Made by a program: the position numbers and the translations under genes. The notes beneath the pieces are model-generated. The model made no database searches and was not told the origin of the DNA. It was given only the letters and a program-made list of their open reading frames with translations. From the NCBI RefSeq assembly GCF_000518265.1, contig NZ_JADG01000016.1, positions 124,001-188,000 on the forward strand: a stretch of DNA of 64,000 nucleotides. Reading direction: 5' to 3'. This document shows, piece by piece, positions 6,484-15,193 of this stretch. The DNA is from Actinomadura oligospora ATCC 43269 (GTDB lineage Bacteria > Actinomycetota > Actinomycetes > Streptosporangiales > Streptosporangiaceae). How positions within the stretch are numbered: position 1 is the first letter of the stretch; each line of letters opens with the position of its first letter.

Positions 6484-9195
6484 ATGACCGCACCGAACCC
6501 CGCCCCTCCGGCGACCTCCGAGATCAGTCTCGTCGAGGCCGTGTGGCGCTACCGGCTGATGTCGTCCCTCATCGTGGTGGCCTGCGTGCTCGCCTCGGTC
6601 GCGGCGACCGCGTTCCTGCTCGGCGGCGCGACGGCGACCGCCCGCTTCGCCGTCACCGACCCGACGAACAACAACAACGTCCTGCGGCAGGGCGTGGTGT
6701 CCGGGCCCGGCTACGCCGCCTACACCGCACAGCGCGCCGCGTTCGCGGGCTCCGCCCCGGTGCTCGGCCGCGCCTCCGAGCTGATCAAGGCCAAGCACGG
6801 CCCGGCCCTGACCGCCGCCGCCCTGCGCGGACGCGTGAAGACCTCCACCAAGCCCGACAGCGGCGTGGTGATCGTGAGCGCCTCCGGCGGTGACGTGCCC
6901 GAGGCCGCGTTGATCGCCAACGCGGTCGTCCAGGCGTACCAGGAGCAGACGATCGCGACCGCGACCGCCAAGCTCGACACCCAGCTCAAGAACATCCAGA
7001 ACAGCGAGCGCGAGATCACCCGCTCCCTGGAGAGCACCCCCTCGACCACCCGCGAGGGCCGGGTGCTGGCCGCCAACCTCGCCAAGCTCCAGTCCCAGGA
7101 GAGCGGCGTCCTGTCCGCCCGCGCCAACGCCAACGACGGCGTGCAGTTCGTGGACAGCGCCGACCCCGGCGGGTCCACCCCGAACCAGCTGCCGCAGAAC
7201 GCGGTCATCGGCCTGGCCATCGGCGCGATCCTCGCCTGTGTCATCTCCTTCCTGCGCGCCACCTCGGGCGGCCCGCTCCGGCGCGGCCCCCGGGGCTCCC
7301 GCCCCGGCGGCCCCGAGCGCCGCATCGAGGCCGTCTGGTCCGACGACGAGGTCTACGGCCCCACCTCCCGTCCCGCACTTCCCGCGGGCCACACGTCCCC
7401 GAACCCGGTCGTCTACCCCGACCACCGCACCGACTCGGCCCGGCACGCCACCCCTCCGTCCCGCCGCGGCGACACCTCCCCCCGCCACGCCGACACCTAC
7501 CCCCGGCACGGCGACACCTCCCCCCGCCGCAGCAACCCCCCCATGCCCTCCGCGGACTCCGCCGCCCCCCGCCCCGGCACCGCCTACACCAACGCCACCC
7601 CCTCACGCCAAGACCCGACGAACGCCTACACGACCCCACCCCGAACCAACGGCACCCCCCGCACCAACCCCCCCACCCCACCCGCAGACACCACCCCCCG
7701 TGGCAGCGCGCCGCCCGCAGACACCACCGCCTCACGCGCGAACGGCGCCACCCCACGCGGCACCACCCCGTCCCTGGACGCCCCCAACCCCCGCGCAGCG
7801 ACCCCCGACGCCTACACGGCGGCCACCGGCTCGCACACGAACCCAACGAGCCCCTACGGCACCAGCAGCACTTCCCGCGCGAACGGCACCACCCCGCGCG
7901 GCACCGACCCGTCCGCAGACGCCACCAGCACGCGTGCGGCGGGCGCTGACGCGTACACGGCGGCCCCCGGCTCGCGCGCGGACGCGACCAGCTCCTTCGG
8001 TACTGGCACGGCCTCTCGCGCGAACGGCACCACCTCGCGCGGCACCGACCCGTCCGTGGACGGCACCAGCACGCGTGCGGCGGGCGCTGACGCGTACACG
8101 GCGGCCCCCGGCTCGCGCGCGGACGCGACCAGCTCCTACGGCACCAACAGCGCCTCGCGCGCGGACGCGTCCGGCTCGACTGGCGCGAGCCCGTCCGCGG
8201 ATGGCACCAGCGCGCGTGGGAGCGGCGCGTCTGTGGATGGCGCTGCCTCGCATGCTGCGGGTACCGACTCTTACTCCGGTGACAGCGGCTCGCGTGCTGG
8301 TGGCGCGGGTTCGGGGTCGGGCGCGGGCGCGTCTGGGGCGCGTGGGCGGGAGTCGGTGGCCGGGGACACGTATGTGGCTGGGGGGAATGGGGCTTGGGCT
8401 GGTGATTCGGCTGGTGGGGGCTCCTCTCGGGGGGACGGGTCGGGGTTCGGGACGCGAGGGGCCTCGGATCCGGACGGGCGGCGGGTCGCCGGTGCACGGT
8501 CCGGAGGAGGACGGCACTCCGCCGGACGGGGGGCCGACGCTGCGGATCCGCTCGGCGTTGATCCGCTGAGCGGGGGTTCGCGGGCGGATGCGGCGGCTGA
8601 GAGTGGCTTCGGCAGGGCCCCTGAGCTCGGGGCCTCGAACACCGGGGCCGAGTCGGGCAAGAGTGCTTCGGCCGGGGATGACGGGGCGCCTGCCGCTTCC
8701 GGCCGGTCGCGGCGGAGCGGGGGACGGTCGCGTTCCGGTGGGTCTCATTCGCGTGGCTCCTCTCGGGAGGACGGATCGTTCCGCGACCCGGCGAAGGCGC
8801 TGGAGACCGGGCTGGCCTCCACGCCGCCGCGGACCGCGGGCAAGGACGAGGGGGAGGGCGCCCCGGAGGGGACGCCGAGCGGGAAGGACGCCGGATCGCG
8901 CATCCCCGTGGACCTCTGGAGTGAGGGCACTTCCGATTCTGCGGGAGACCCCGGACGGACGGTGGAAGACCTCCGGATTGTGGACGACGAGATGCTCGCC
9001 GCGGTCGGCCTAGGGAAGTCGGGCTCGAACCCGGGGAAGTCCGGTTCCGCTAAGGGAGACGCCTCGTCCAAGGCGGGCAAGGACGAATCGGGCCGGAAGG
9101 CGGCCGACGCTAAGAACGCCAAGGACACTCAGGACGGCGACGTTTCCAAGGACGCGTCCGGGGAGACGCCGCCGAAGCGGTACGACCTCGACTGA
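6484..9195 (+). CDS. Wzz-like polysaccharide co-polymerase with very long disordered tail
   Basis: 903 aa. ATG 6484 is preferred (AGGATGAGAAG upstream); an in-frame ATG at 6469 is too close to any ribosome-binding site. The first 260 residues form a chain-length-determinant layout: short cytoplasmic N terminus (SLVEAVWRYR), TM1 near 27-48, a periplasmic helical region about 50-235, and TM2 near 239-257 (AVIGLAIGAILACVISFL). There is no tyrosine-kinase domain. The remaining roughly 640 residues are Ser/Thr/Ala/Gly/Pro-rich with a tandem 47-residue repeat, then an acidic/Lys-rich end. This should set chain length or assist export together with the flippase that starts one base before its stop (TGATG). 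Confidence 0.8.
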   Translation: MTAPNPAPPATSEISLVEAVWRYRLMSSLIVVACVLASVAATAFLLGGATATARFAVTDPTNNNNVLRQGVVSGPGYAAYTAQRAAFAGSAPVLGRASELIKAKHGPALTAAALRGRVKTSTKPDSGVVIVSASGGDVPEAALIANAVVQAYQEQTIATATAKLDTQLKNIQNSEREITRSLESTPSTTREGRVLAANLAKLQSQESGVLSARANANDGVQFVDSADPGGSTPNQLPQNAVIGLAIGAILACVISFLRATSGGPLRRGPRGSRPGGPERRIEAVWSDDEVYGPTSRPALPAGHTSPNPVVYPDHRTDSARHATPPSRRGDTSPRHADTYPRHGDTSPRRSNPPMPSADSAAPRPGTAYTNATPSRQDPTNAYTTPPRTNGTPRTNPPTPPADTTPRGSAPPADTTASRANGATPRGTTPSLDAPNPRAATPDAYTAATGSHTNPTSPYGTSSTSRANGTTPRGTDPSADATSTRAAGADAYTAAPGSRADATSSFGTGTASRANGTTSRGTDPSVDGTSTRAAGADAYTAAPGSRADATSSYGTNSASRADASGSTGASPSADGTSARGSGASVDGAASHAAGTDSYSGDSGSRAGGAGSGSGAGASGARGRESVAGDTYVAGGNGAWAGDSAGGGSSRGDGSGFGTRGASDPDGRRVAGARSGGGRHSAGRGADAADPLGVDPLSGGSRADAAAESGFGRAPELGASNTGAESGKSASAGDDGAPAASGRSRRSGGRSRSGGSHSRGSSREDGSFRDPAKALETGLASTPPRTAGKDEGEGAPEGTPSGKDAGSRIPVDLWSEGTSDSAGDPGRTVEDLRIVDDEMLAAVGLGKSGSNPGKSGSAKGDASSKAGKDESGRKAADAKNAKDTQDGDVSKDASGETPPKRYDLD
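7740..8300 (+). repeat. 141-bp tandem repeat in the Wzz-like tail
   Basis: Copies begin at 7740, 7881 and 8022 (each marked by GAACGGC), with a more diverged fourth from about 8163. The period of 141 bases encodes 47 residues (ANGTTPRGTDPS ... TRAAGADAYTA). The second and third copies are nearly identical over long stretches, implying recent duplication or gene conversion. Frame is kept throughout. Confidence 0.8.
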
Positions 9196-10478
9196 TGGGC
9201 AAGGGTCTCAAGGGGAAGGCCGCCAAGCTGCTGTCGTCAGCGGGCGGTGCGGTGGCGGTGCAGTTCGTCACGGCGGGCGGCAGCCTGGTGGTGCAGTCGC
9301 TCGCGGCGCGGACGCTCGGGGCGTCCGGGTACGGGGCGTACGCCCTGTTCTTCGCCGTGCTGGTCATGATCACGTCCGTGCAGACCAGCTTCGTCGGGGA
9401 CACGCTCACGGTGTTCGACCGGTTCGACCCGAAGGTCCGGGGCGCGCTGATCTGGTCGGTGGCCGGGACGGTCACGGCGGGCGCGCTGGTCGGAGCGGTC
9501 GTGTCGGTCGCGATGGGGCTCGCTGGGGCGGCCGGGACGGCGCTGTTCGCGCTGCTCGTGGCGTTGTGGCTGCTGAACGAGACCGGACGGCGGATCTTCA
9601 CCGCGCGGATGGAGTTCTGGCGGCTCACGCTCAACGACGCGTCCTACCTGGTGGTGACGCTCGCCGCGCTCGGGATCGCGGTCGGGTCCGGCGTGGACGG
9701 CTCGGTCGAGCTGCTGCTCGGCGCGATGTGCGTCGGCTGCGTCGCCTCGATCGCGCTGGCCCGGCTCCGGCTGCCCGCCGAGGAGTACGCGGGCGCGCCG
9801 CTGCGCGGGACGGCGCTGCGGGGGATCCTGGAGTTCGCCTGGTGGCGGTCGGTGCAGGCCGGGGTCCGGCCGGGCGCGCTGCTGCTGGCCAGGATCATGA
9901 TCGCCGCGTTCGCGTCGACCGCGGCGCTGGCCGGGGTGGAGGCGGCGCGGCTGCTGCTCGCGCCCGCGATGACGTTCGTGAACGGCGCGGGCTGGTTCCT
10001 GCTCGGCGACTTCGCGAAGGCCGAGCGGGAGGGCAGGCCGATGCCCGCGCGCGCCGCGCTGCGCGCCTGCGGGCTGATGGCCGGGATCGCGCTGGTCCTG
10101 AGCCTCGGCGGGATCGTCCTGGTCGACTGGCTCGGCCCGGTCGTGACCGGGGGCTCCTTCGACGTGAACCGGACGGCGCTCGCCGGATGGGGCCTGTACG
10201 CGGTCTGTTTCGCCTGCACGCTGCCGCTGGCGAGCCTCGCGACCGCGCGCAAGAAGTCCCGGACGGTGTTCGCGGTGCGCGGCGTGGAGAGCGCGTTCGG
10301 GCTGCTGGTGCTGCTCGTCCTGCTCGCGGCGGCGCCCGGTCACGCGGCGCTCGCGCCGTACTGCCTCGGTGGCGGCGGGCTGGTCTCGGCGGCGCTGCTC
10401 TGGTTCCTGCTGCGCCGGGAAGATCCGCGCCCGGCGGAAACGCCCGAAAGGGCCGCTGTGTACGAGGTTTCGGGATAG
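9195..10478 (+). CDS. Oligosaccharide flippase (Wzx/MurJ-like, polytopic membrane protein)
   Basis: 427 aa. The ATG overlaps the preceding stop by one base, so the two genes are co-translated. The sequence has about 12 hydrophobic segments and begins with the flippase-like motif AARTLGASGYGAYALFFAV (position about 36), the usual N-terminal region of polysaccharide exporter (MOP superfamily) proteins. It would flip the lipid-linked repeat unit made by the neighbouring glycosyltransferases across the membrane. Low motif conservation elsewhere is normal for this family. Confidence 0.82.
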   Translation: MGKGLKGKAAKLLSSAGGAVAVQFVTAGGSLVVQSLAARTLGASGYGAYALFFAVLVMITSVQTSFVGDTLTVFDRFDPKVRGALIWSVAGTVTAGALVGAVVSVAMGLAGAAGTALFALLVALWLLNETGRRIFTARMEFWRLTLNDASYLVVTLAALGIAVGSGVDGSVELLLGAMCVGCVASIALARLRLPAEEYAGAPLRGTALRGILEFAWWRSVQAGVRPGALLLARIMIAAFASTAALAGVEAARLLLAPAMTFVNGAGWFLLGDFAKAEREGRPMPARAALRACGLMAGIALVLSLGGIVLVDWLGPVVTGGSFDVNRTALAGWGLYAVCFACTLPLASLATARKKSRTVFAVRGVESAFGLLVLLVLLAAAPGHAALAPYCLGGGGLVSAALLWFLLRREDPRPAETPERAAVYEVSG

Positions 10479-10509
10479 CTCCGGATTGCCGGGTGGCTAT
10501 CGTTGCCGC

Positions 10510-11460
10510 ATGCCAGTTGTGCTCTGCGGCGCGGTCGTGCTCGCCGCCGTCCTTGTGGCCGGGGCGGTCTTCCTGGTCCGTCCCGGCCTGGTGGGGACGG
10601 TCGCGGACGCCCTGAACGGCGCGAACCCGGTCGGACGCGTTCGGCGGAGGCTCCTCGACGCGCGCGCGGAACTCGTCCGGACGCTCGGCCCCTGGGCGGC
10701 GTTCGCGCTGATCGGCACGGCGGTCATCGGGACGACGCTGGTCGTCGCGTGGCCGTTCGGACGGCTGGTCGCCTTCCGTTTCGGACAGCACGCGATCGAC
10801 CGGCCGGTCTACGACTGGATCGCCGCGCACCGGCTGCACGGCGGCTGGACGAGCCTGATGGCGCAGCTCACACAGATCGGCGACCGTCCCGCGACCCGGT
10901 ACTTCGCGATCGCGTCCATGGTCGTGACGCTGCTTCTGGCACGGCGACGCCGATGGGTTCCGGTCGTCCTCATCGCGGCGATGTTCGTGACGCAGTACTG
11001 GGGCCAGCTCGCGCTCGCCGCGCTCGTGGACCGGGGGCACCCGCCGACCAACCCGGGAACGTACCCGTCCGGTGCGACGATGCGGCTGCTCGCGCAGGGT
11101 GGCTTCTGCGTCTTCCTCATCTTCCAGTACGCGCGCGCACGAGGAATGCGCTGGGCGTCGAGCCCGCGCTGGATCACCGCCGCGTTCACGCTCGTCGTGC
11201 TGTCCGGGGTGGTCGAGGGCTACACAAGGCTCGACCTAGGTCGCCACTGGATCACTGACGTGGCCGGTGGCTGGCTGGTCTCCGGGCTGCTGCTGTCCGG
11301 ATTCGCCTTCGCCGCCGGAGCCGTCCTGCCGTGGGCCACGGGCTCGCGCACGCGCGCGGGACAGAGCCCAGAACGCCGCGCCCGCGACGGCCATGCCGAC
11401 CATGACCCAGGCGAGGGGGACGGCCGGAACGCCGAACATCTTCAGGCCGGACACCACTAG
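10510..11460 (+). CDS. PAP2-family membrane phosphatase
   Basis: 316 aa from ATG 10510. Six or so TM segments. The PAP2 motifs are present: a Arg/Pro-containing region (DRGHPPTNP), PSGAT in place of the usual PSGH, and TRLDLGRHWITD with the catalytic His and Asp. The missing His in motif two (Ala instead) may reduce or change activity. In this context it could recycle undecaprenyl diphosphate released by polysaccharide assembly; this is inferred. The last 75 codons overlap the convergent TSUP gene, and the hydrophilic tail after GSRTRAGQ is unlikely to be conserved. Confidence 0.8.
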   Translation: MPVVLCGAVVLAAVLVAGAVFLVRPGLVGTVADALNGANPVGRVRRRLLDARAELVRTLGPWAAFALIGTAVIGTTLVVAWPFGRLVAFRFGQHAIDRPVYDWIAAHRLHGGWTSLMAQLTQIGDRPATRYFAIASMVVTLLLARRRRWVPVVLIAAMFVTQYWGQLALAALVDRGHPPTNPGTYPSGATMRLLAQGGFCVFLIFQYARARGMRWASSPRWITAAFTLVVLSGVVEGYTRLDLGRHWITDVAGGWLVSGLLLSGFAFAAGAVLPWATGSRTRAGQSPERRARDGHADHDPGEGDGRNAEHLQAGHH

Positions 11461-12213
11461 GACGAACGCCAGCATCCGCCGGACGATCCCGCCCGGCGCG
11501 CGCGACGAGATCCGCGACCCCAGGTAGACGCCAGGGATCGACCCGGCGAGCAGCGCCGCCGTGACCTGCATGTGGAAGTCGCCGAACAGCAGGTGCCCGA
11601 GGGCCGCCGAGAAGACCAGCGGCACGGCCTGGAGCAGGTCCGTCCCGACGAGCTGGTTCGCGCGCAGCGCCGGGTACAGCGTCAGCAGCGCCACGATGAT
11701 GAGCGACCCGGACCCGACCGAGGTCATCCCGACCACCAGCCCGCCGACCAGGCCCACCAGGGCCGTCGGCACCGGCCGGACGGCGATGTCGGGCGCGGTG
11801 CCTTCGTCTTGCTCGTCGGACGCGCGCCCGCGCGTCAGCCACGCCTTGAGGACGATCCCGGCGGCGGCGACGAGCAACGCCACGCCCATCGCCTTCTGCA
11901 CCACGTTCTCCACGGACGCGCCGTCCCCGAGGGCGCGCGCGACGAGCACCCCGGCGAACGCGGCGGGCACCGAGCCGACGCACAGCCACCCGGCCAGGCG
12001 CAGGTTCACCGTCCCGCGACGCAGGTGGACGGCGCTCCCGACCGGCTTCATCACGGCCGCCGCGACCAGGTCGCTGGAGACCGCGGCCAGCGGGCTGACC
12101 CCGAAGAACGTCACCAGCATCGGGGTCATCAGCGCCCCGCCGCCCATGCCGGTCAGCCCGACCACGACGGCGACGAGGAACGAGCCGCCGGCCATCGTCC
12201 AATCGAAGTGCAT
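11236..12213 (-). CDS. TSUP-family (TauE/SafE-like) sulfite/sulfonate-type transporter
   Basis: 325 aa from ATG 12213, which sits seven bases after TAGGT; an ATG six bases earlier (12219) is also possible. Eight or so TM segments. The family signature is seen twice: GLTGMGGGALMTPML near residue 20 and GMTSVGSGSLIIVALL near 165, the internal duplication typical of TSUP. It lies just downstream of APS kinase, so transport of sulfate, sulfite or an organosulfur anion fits. The C-terminal 45 residues (Arg/Gly/Gln-rich) lie antisense to the PAP2 gene and look like run-on sequence. Confidence 0.85.
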   Translation of the reverse strand: MHFDWTMAGGSFLVAVVVGLTGMGGGALMTPMLVTFFGVSPLAAVSSDLVAAAVMKPVGSAVHLRRGTVNLRLAGWLCVGSVPAAFAGVLVARALGDGASVENVVQKAMGVALLVAAAGIVLKAWLTRGRASDEQDEGTAPDIAVRPVPTALVGLVGGLVVGMTSVGSGSLIIVALLTLYPALRANQLVGTDLLQAVPLVFSAALGHLLFGDFHMQVTAALLAGSIPGVYLGSRISSRAPGGIVRRMLAFVLVVSGLKMFGVPAVPLAWVMVGMAVAGAAFWALSRARARARGPRQDGSGGEGESGQQQPGDQPATGHVSDPVAT

Positions 12214-12231
12214 CGGCATGACCTACCAGAC

Positions 12232-12250
12232 ATATCGGGAAACCCGGTAT
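12232..12250. promoter_or_regulatory. Inverted repeat upstream of the TSUP gene
   Basis: ATATCGGG (12232-12239) and CCCGGTAT (12243-12250) pair with one G-T position around AAA, about 19 bases before the TSUP start. An operator for a sulfur-responsive regulator is possible. Between here and 12361 lie imperfect copies of CGGGCGGACGAAACCC. Confidence 0.4.
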
Positions 12251-12361
12251 CAGGGTACGAGGGTTCGCCGCCCGACAAAACCCCGGGCGGACGAAACCCT
12301 GACCAGACGAAACCCGGGCGGACGAACCCCGGCCAGGAGGCTCCTCGCCGTGGAAGGAGGT

Positions 12362-13876
12362 CTACTCCGGGCGGAGCCAGCCGCCCTCGGTGAGGAGCCC
12401 GACGACGCGCGCGACGGCCTCGTCCGGCGTCATCTGGGACGTGTCGAGGGCCAGGTCGGCGTCCTCGGGCTCCTCGTACGGGTCGGAGACGCCGGTGAAC
12501 TCGGGGATCTGGCCCGCGCGCGCCTTGGCGTACAGGCCCTTGCGGTCGCGGCGCTCGCACTCCTCCAGCGGCGTGGAGACGTGCACGAGGACGAAGTCGC
12601 CCGCGGCCTCGACCATCCGGCGGACCTCGGCGCGCGTGGCCGCGTACGGCGCGATCGGCGCGCACACCGCGACGCCGCCGTGCCGGGTGATCTCGGCCGC
12701 GACGAAGCCGATGCGGCGGATGTTCAGGTCGCGGTCGCCGCGCGAGAACGTCAGGCCCGCCGAGAGCAGGCGGCGGACGACGTCGCCGTCCAGGAGGGTG
12801 ACGGTGCGTCCGCCGCGCTCGACGACGGCGTCGTAGACGCCGCGCGCGATGGTCGACTTGCCCGATCCGGACAGTCCGGTGAAGAACACCGTGAGGCCGC
12901 GCTCGTGCTTCGGCGGGCGCGCCACGGCCAGCTCGGCGGCGACGGCGGGCGGGGTGAACCAGTCGGGGATCGGCTCCCCGCGGTCGAGCAACTCGCCGAG
13001 CCGCTCGACCGTCAGCTCCGCCTTGACGTGGTCGGGCTCGATGCGCGCGAGAGGCCGCCAGACCTCCACGTCCGCGTCGTAGGCCCACGGTTCCGGGACG
13101 ACCACGGGGATCGCCGTGCCCTCCACCTCAGCGGACGCCAGCAGATGCGTCGCGCCGTAGGCCGCGGCCACCTGCGCGCGCAGGAGCGTGTCGCGTTCGG
13201 CGTCCGCGTCGCGTCCGTTGGCGCCGTCCGGCGCGTGGCCGTTGGCCGCGGGACGGGCGGGCAGCGGCACCGGGATCACCTGAGTGCCGTCCGGCAGTTC
13301 CCGCCGGACGGCAAGAAGCGCGCGCACGAGGGATTCGTCATGCCCACCGCTCAGCAGCGGCAGGACCAGGACGCGCGCGCCCAGCCTCTCCGCGACCTGA
13401 CGGACCTGCCCGAGGCCACGCCGATGCAGCGGCTCGCGAGTGGCGACGGCCAACACCGGGCCCTCGGCAGGCTCGATCTCGTCCGGACGGCGGCGCAGCC
13501 TGTGGAACGGCCCATGCGCGGGCGCGCGCAGGGCCTCCAGCGGACCGGCGAGCCGCCAGCTCTGGGTGGTCGGGTCCTGCCACGCCTCGCCGACCGTCAG
13601 GACGGCCAGCGGCACGCCCTCCGGGTCCTGCAGGACGACCCGGTCGTGCGCGGTCAGCTCCTTCGGGACGGTCAGCGTGACCGGGACCGGCCACGGCGTT
13701 CCGTCGGCGAGCCGCCCGCCCGCGATCACCATCGCCGTGTCGAACGACCCGAGGAAGCCCGGAAGCGGCCGGAACACGCCCGACAGCAGCAGCTCCAGAT
13801 CCGCGAGCTCCACCGGGTCGGGCGTCCAGGTGGGCAGGTCGCGCAGCATGTCGGGAAGGCCGGCTTCGGCGGTCAC
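12362..13876 (-). CDS. cysC: APS kinase fused to a degenerate ATP-sulfurylase-like domain
   Basis: 504 aa. Residues about 1-320 align in layout with the PUA-like and catalytic parts of ATP sulfurylase, but the active-site motifs are lost: the usual QTRNPLHRAH reads ATREPLHRRG and the GRDH region reads ASAEV after AYGATHLL. Residues about 325-504 are an intact adenylylsulfate kinase: P-loop GLSGSGKST, DGD, FSRGDRDLNIRRIGFVA and the RDRKGLYAKARAG lid. It phosphorylates APS to PAPS in the cytoplasm. Annotation as bifunctional is likely wrong; sulfate activation must come from another enzyme. Followed by a TSUP transporter on the same strand. Two TTTACCG heptamers (13933 and 13948) lie upstream. 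Confidence 0.88.
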   Translation of the reverse strand: MTAEAGLPDMLRDLPTWTPDPVELADLELLLSGVFRPLPGFLGSFDTAMVIAGGRLADGTPWPVPVTLTVPKELTAHDRVVLQDPEGVPLAVLTVGEAWQDPTTQSWRLAGPLEALRAPAHGPFHRLRRRPDEIEPAEGPVLAVATREPLHRRGLGQVRQVAERLGARVLVLPLLSGGHDESLVRALLAVRRELPDGTQVIPVPLPARPAANGHAPDGANGRDADAERDTLLRAQVAAAYGATHLLASAEVEGTAIPVVVPEPWAYDADVEVWRPLARIEPDHVKAELTVERLGELLDRGEPIPDWFTPPAVAAELAVARPPKHERGLTVFFTGLSGSGKSTIARGVYDAVVERGGRTVTLLDGDVVRRLLSAGLTFSRGDRDLNIRRIGFVAAEITRHGGVAVCAPIAPYAATRAEVRRMVEAAGDFVLVHVSTPLEECERRDRKGLYAKARAGQIPEFTGVSDPYEEPEDADLALDTSQMTPDEAVARVVGLLTEGGWLRPE

Positions 13877-13989
13877 CGCGGTCTCCGATCCCGCCCGGCG
13901 CAGACGGCCGGGCCGATCCAGGTCACTAGGGGTTTACCGCAGAAATTTACCGAGCCTCCGGGTCGCCGCGCACCTCGCACCGCGCTCCG

Positions 13990-15072
13990 TCAGATCACTC
14001 TGGCGTACCGGTTCTCCGGCTTGCGGATCACCAGCGTCACCTCGGAGTGCGCGGCGGTCAGCCGCCCCCGGCTCGCCGTCGCCACGCTGCGGCACGCCGC
14101 GGCGACCAGCCCGGTCCCCGCCCCGAGGGCGGTCATACAGTCCCGCGAGAGGTACTGCTCGGCCACGACGAGGCCGCGCATCCCGCAGTACCACTCCATC
14201 CCGGCCCGCGAGGCGACCCGGTCGTACACCGTCGGCGCGGGCGGCGGCAGCAGGATGACCCCGTCCCCCTCCACGTTCTTGGACACCATGCGCCGAGCCG
14301 AGGCACGCCCGGAGGGCACGCTCCCCGCCCCCGTGCCCACCATGTACCGGCCGTCCAGCCGACGGTCCGGCGGCGCGCCGTCCGCGAACCGCCCGTCCAG
14401 CGACGCGCCCCCCGCCATCGCGCCGCTCGACGCCGGATCGTTCACAGCCTGGCCGTCCGGCGCTGCATGCTGAACCGGCAGACCGTCCGGCGGGGTCGCG
14501 TCGTCGAGCCGGGCGCCTCCGCCCGGGCCGGGGCCGAGTGTCCCGGGGACGTGTTCGGGTTCGCGTACGACGCGCCGGGAGGCGGCCAGACGTGGACGGG
14601 GGACGCGGCTCGACGCGGCGCGGGCGGCGAAGCGGCGTAGCAGGTCGGGGACGTTGCGGTCGAGGAAGCCGAAGGCGGTGTCGCGGTCGCGCATCCGGAC
14701 CAGGAACAGGCCGCCGGGCTTGAGCGCGGCGGCCATGCGGTCGAGCACCAGCTCGGCGTTGCGCAGCCGCTCGATCAGGTAGGGGGCGTGGACCACGTCG
14801 AACGCGCGCGGCGGCATCGGGACGTCCCGCAGGTCGCCCAGGTGCCAGGCGTCGAGGTCGGGGCGGGCGCGGGTCCGGGCGCGCAGCGCGGGCAGGTCGA
14901 GGTCCACGCCGGTGGTCTGGACGTCGATCCGCCCGAGGTCGAGCGGGTGCCCCCATCCGCAGCCCGCCTCCAGCAGCTGCAGGCGGTACCGCGGACGCTC
15001 GGCCGAGTACTGCCGGACGCGTTCGGAGAACAGGACGCCGGGGTTGACCGGTGTCGTGCGCGGTTCGGTCAC
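13990..15072 (-). CDS. Class I SAM-dependent methyltransferase with long insertion
   Basis: 360 aa from GTG 15072; there is no good ribosome-binding site, so the start is tentative. The N-terminal half is a Rossmann methyltransferase: LLEAGCGWGHPLDLG is motif I, TTGVDLDLPALR motif II, and PPRAFDVVHAPYLIERL post-I/II. A variable Gly/Pro/Asp-rich stretch (about residues 185-260, repeats of DG.PPD) splits the fold from a C-terminal part ending TLVIRKPENRYARVI, which resembles the last strand of methyltransferases. Substrate unknown. It stands alone between the cysC gene and the efflux operon. Confidence 0.72.
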   Translation of the reverse strand: MTEPRTTPVNPGVLFSERVRQYSAERPRYRLQLLEAGCGWGHPLDLGRIDVQTTGVDLDLPALRARTRARPDLDAWHLGDLRDVPMPPRAFDVVHAPYLIERLRNAELVLDRMAAALKPGGLFLVRMRDRDTAFGFLDRNVPDLLRRFAARAASSRVPRPRLAASRRVVREPEHVPGTLGPGPGGGARLDDATPPDGLPVQHAAPDGQAVNDPASSGAMAGGASLDGRFADGAPPDRRLDGRYMVGTGAGSVPSGRASARRMVSKNVEGDGVILLPPPAPTVYDRVASRAGMEWYCGMRGLVVAEQYLSRDCMTALGAGTGLVAAACRSVATASRGRLTAAHSEVTLVIRKPENRYARVI

Positions 15073-15152
15073 AAGTGCGCAGCGTAGCCGGGAGATCGCA
15101 CAGTGTCCGCTATTTATCTTTTCTTGGCGGGTTCCAAAGGAGTCGCATGAGC

Positions 15153-15186
15153 CCGTTGCGGCCCGGCCGAAACCGGGCCGCAACGG
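15153..15186 (-). terminator. Terminator of the efflux operon
   Basis: A perfect 14-bp stem (15153-15166 with 15173-15186) with loop CCGAAA lies eight bases past the MFS stop codon. It separates the efflux operon from the methyltransferase gene on the same strand. Confidence 0.8.
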
Positions 15187-15193
15187 CTGGGGA

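Noticed and set aside
12362..13876. Bifunctional sulfate adenylyltransferase/APS kinase
   Set aside because: Sulfurylase catalytic motifs are lost, so only the kinase function is supported.
11561..14473. 970-residue plus-strand frame across the TSUP and cysC genes
   Set aside because: Shadow frame; both minus-strand genes are supported by family motifs.
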